From Nitrospirales bacterium (lineage in GTDB: Bacteria; Nitrospirota; Nitrospiria; Nitrospirales; UBA8639): a DNA stretch of 40,372 nucleotides. Shown one piece after another: positions 38,347-40,372 of this stretch. Under the pieces are notes generated by a model. That model worked only from the letters and a program-made list of their open reading frames with translations, ran no database searches and was not told where the DNA came from. Location: the NCBI GenBank assembly GCA_009377845.1, contig WHTE01000014.1:1-40372 (forward strand), given 5' to 3'. The translations under genes were made by a program, and so were the position numbers. Numbering within the stretch: position 1 is the first letter of the stretch; the number at the start of each line of letters is the position of its first letter.

Positions 38347-38875
38347 AGAAATCTGGGAAGTGAATGATAGTGTTCGGCTAGGGGAGATTCTGGCCAATTT
38401 AAGTGACCGGGCCCAGGCCAAAGGGTGTTTGGTGACGGAATTGACGGTTGGTAATCGTAAGATGACGGATCGGGAGTTAGTTCCTCCCACTCTGGCCCAA
38501 GTGGCGAGCTCGTTTGGATCCATCGCAGCCGTGAGCAAGCGATTAGAAACCATCGTCCAGTATTCTGAAGAAACGGGAAGGAAGTTCGCACAACAGCTAC
38601 GTCTTCAAGGGCAGAAATTTGTCGATGACCTCCGGAAAGGCCATGGAATCTTTCGTCAGTTAGACCAATGGTTCGGCCAAATGGCGGATTACCTTGAGTG
38701 GCTGCAGATCCATGAATCTGTGGGGCCTAAGAAGTCTGAGGTCGCTCAAGATCTGTCATGTTGGGTCAAAGAATTAATGAATGCTCGAGAAAACGAAGAT
38801 GAGATTCGAATCGCTGACATGCTGGAGTATGAAGTGCTCCCTCGTCTTTCTCGAAATAGCACCTCTCCCATGTGA
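38327..38875 (+). CDS. hypothetical helical protein between glycosyltransferases and flagellin
   Basis: MYVQLDEEIWEVNDSVRLGEILANLSDRAQAKG..; AAGGAGGG before ATG 38327; overlaps the preceding gene by 20 nt, implying translational coupling. Confidence 0.75.
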   Translation: MYVQLDEEIWEVNDSVRLGEILANLSDRAQAKGCLVTELTVGNRKMTDRELVPPTLAQVASSFGSIAAVSKRLETIVQYSEETGRKFAQQLRLQGQKFVDDLRKGHGIFRQLDQWFGQMADYLEWLQIHESVGPKKSEVAQDLSCWVKELMNARENEDEIRIADMLEYEVLPRLSRNSTSPM

Positions 38876-38964
38876 CGGCAAGCTTCATATGGTCGCACAA
38901 TTCCATGTCATGAGTTGAATGAATCCCTTTCCGGAAAAATCTGTGACTTGCGTCAATCCGCCTC

Positions 38965-38991
38965 TCAAGTTTTCCTCCTGGTGGTCGATAC
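38965..38991 (+). promoter_or_regulatory. sigma28 (FliA) promoter for flagellin
   Basis: TCAAGTTT-N11-GTCGATAC; 7/8 and 6/8 matches to TAAAGTTT-N11-GCCGATAA with exact spacing. Confidence 0.65.
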
Positions 38992-39065
38992 ATACGGCAG
39001 AAGTGGAAATTGGTTCACTTCACAACTCTCAAGGAGGCCAATCGGCTTACCTTATTTAAACTCTT

Positions 39066-39089
39066 CCTCAAGGGACGGATCCTTTGAGG
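39066..39089 (+). promoter_or_regulatory. hairpin in flagellin 5' UTR with GGA in loop (possible CsrA site)
   Basis: CCTCAAGG-GACGGAT-CCTTTGAGG (8 bp, one bulge), 22 nt before the flagellin ATG; second GGA in the Shine-Dalgarno AAGGAGGAATG. Confidence 0.45.
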
Positions 39090-39111
39090 CACAGCCATCA
39101 AGGAGGAATGT

Positions 39112-39940
39112 ATGGCACTTATCGTTAACAACAACATCGCGTCAATCAACGCCCAACGCAACTTAGGCCGTGTCCACTGCACAATTGGAAGGGTCGGTCG
39201 CCCGTCTTTCTTCGGGTTTGCGAATTACCCGGGCGGCGGATGATGCGGCGGGTTTAGGAATTTCCGAAACTTTACGAGCTCAAATTCGTAGTATTAATCA
39301 AGCGGTTCGAAATTCAAATGATGGCATTAGTTTGTTGCAGATTGCAGACGGTGGCGCGGAAGGCATTGGTAATCTGTTAGGTCGGCTTCGGGAACTTGCC
39401 GAGCAATCAGCCAGTGGAATTCTTGGCTCCAATGAGCGGTCCTTCCTGGATCAGGAATTTCTGGCCCTTCGTTCTGAAATCGATCGAATCTCCTCCGTGA
39501 CCGAATTTAACGGGGTGAAACTGTTAAGCGGAACTGGAAATGACGCCTTGAGTATCCAAATCGGTTTCCGGAGCTCAGCGAATGACACCCTATCCCTGTC
39601 CCTCAAAGATTTGAACACGGGTACGTTATCCCTAAGCAGTGTCAATGTGTCGACTTCTGGCAATGCATTAAGTGCACTCTCCAACATCGATAGTGCCATT
39701 AGCGCAGTGGCGTCTGCTCGAGCGAATGTCGGGTCCTTGCAAAACCGGCTTGATGCGGCTGTTCAAAATCTGCAAGTTGCCGGTGAAAATATCACCGCTG
39801 CTGAATCACGAATTCGTGATGCTGATATTGCCTTTGAGACGGCGAAATTCGTCCGGAACCAAATTTTGGTTCAGGCCGGTACGTCAATTTTGGCCCAAGC
39901 CAATACGTTGCCGCAGCAGGCCCTTGCCTTACTGCAGTAA
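39112..39940 (+). CDS. flagellin, with an apparent frameshift near codon 20
   Basis: MALIVNNNIASINAQRNLGR (ATG 39112, RBS AAGGAGG) then, in another frame, STAQLEGSVARLSSGLRITRAADDAAGLGISETLRAQIRSINQ..ESRIRDADIAFETAKFVRNQILVQAGTSILAQANTLPQQALALLQ. First frame stops at TGA 39241-39243. Confidence 0.88.
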
Positions 39941-39950
39941 GCAGGTATCA

Positions 39951-39985
39951 GGAGAAACCGGGTGTAAGACCCGGTTTCTCCTTTT
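39951..39985 (+). terminator. rho-independent terminator after flagellin
   Basis: Perfect 13-bp stem GGAGAAACCGGGT-GTAAG-ACCCGGTTTCTCC followed by TTTT. Confidence 0.9.
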
Positions 39986-40007
39986 ATGAAAGAGGGGGTA
40001 ACCCAAT

Positions 40008-40372
40008 ATGATTTCAACACTTTCTGAAAGCACTCATTTCATCACCGTCTCGGTTGGAAATGAGATTCGTGTGCGGGATAGTTATAAACACGTAACGGGA
40101 GATGTTCAGCGTACATCGGAAAAAAAAACACCCGGTTTTAGCACTGACTTCTCTGAGGAAAAAAAAGTAGATCAAACTTTTAATAAAGAACAAATTCAAG
40201 CGACCGTGGCTCGTCTTCAAGAAGCCTTGAAACATGTTGATCCCCGAATAGAAATATCTCTGGAAAAGGATATTAATCGGGTGATTTTTCGTGTCGTGGA
40301 TAAAGAATCAGGTGAGCTTATCCGACAAATACCTCCAGAGAAGGTGGTAGAACTTGACCGGTTTCTTTCCGG
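40008..40372 (+). CDS. flaG: FlaG family protein, 3' truncated by window end
   Basis: Open frame from ATG 40008 to the window end (absent from the ORF track): ..ARLQEALKHVDPRIEISLEKDINRVIFRVVDKESGELIRQIPPEKVVELDRFLS, a FlaG signature. Confidence 0.85.
   Translation, partial: MISTLSESTHFITVSVGNEIRVRDSYKHVTGDVQRTSEKKTPGFSTDFSEEKKVDQTFNKEQIQATVARLQEALKHVDPRIEISLEKDINRVIFRVVDKESGELIRQIPPEKVVELDRFLS

Noticed and set aside
39160-39180. Programmed ribosomal frameshift in flagellin
   Set aside because: No X XXY YYZ slippery heptamer or homopolymer run is present at the shift; kept only as a remote alternative to error or mutation
39170-39940. Flagellin starting at GTG 39170 as the real gene
   Set aside because: ATG 39112 has the RBS and encodes the canonical flagellin N-terminus MALIVNNNIASINAQRNLG in a different frame; GTG 39170 has no RBS and truncates D0
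1-40372. CRISPR array, tRNA/rRNA, toxin-antitoxin or phage-defence locus
   Set aside because: No regularly spaced direct repeats, no cloverleaf or rRNA sequence recognised, and no defence-type protein motifs among the ORFs

Overview
This 40.4 kb window is a flagellar and chemotaxis supercluster. Its flavour is Nitrospirota/Nitrospira-like, which I infer from general protein character and gene content without any search. Nearly all genes are on the + strand. In order: the tail of a receiver-Hpt protein, a small excisionase-like HTH protein, cheY, cheZ, cheA, cheV, two chemoreceptors (the second with a CxxCH haem motif), one small minus-strand ORF, cheB, cheW, motA, motB, flgF, flgG, flgA, flgH, flgI, flgJ (rod-binding part only), flgM, flgN, flgK, flgL, a REC-GGDEF diguanylate cyclase, a hybrid histidine kinase, fliW, csrA, a frameshifted IS30-family element, a five-gene putative glycosylation island, a flagellin gene with an apparent frameshift near codon 20, and the 5' end of flaG. 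The best lead for something undescribed is the island at 28848-38875. Its first gene encodes a 1548-aa protein that reads as methyltransferase + kinase-like domain + coiled coil (the layout of the O-antigen chain terminator WbdD), fused to two glycosyltransferase modules and a TPR-like tail. It is followed by two GT9 proteins with C-terminal extensions, a CgeB-like glycosyltransferase with a Maf-like N-terminus, and an unassigned small protein next to flagellin. Regulatory signals visible by eye include a near-consensus sigma54 site before flgF, sigma28-like sites before flgM and flagellin, and a possible CsrA-binding leader on the flagellin mRNA. All homology calls come from reading motifs; no database search was run.
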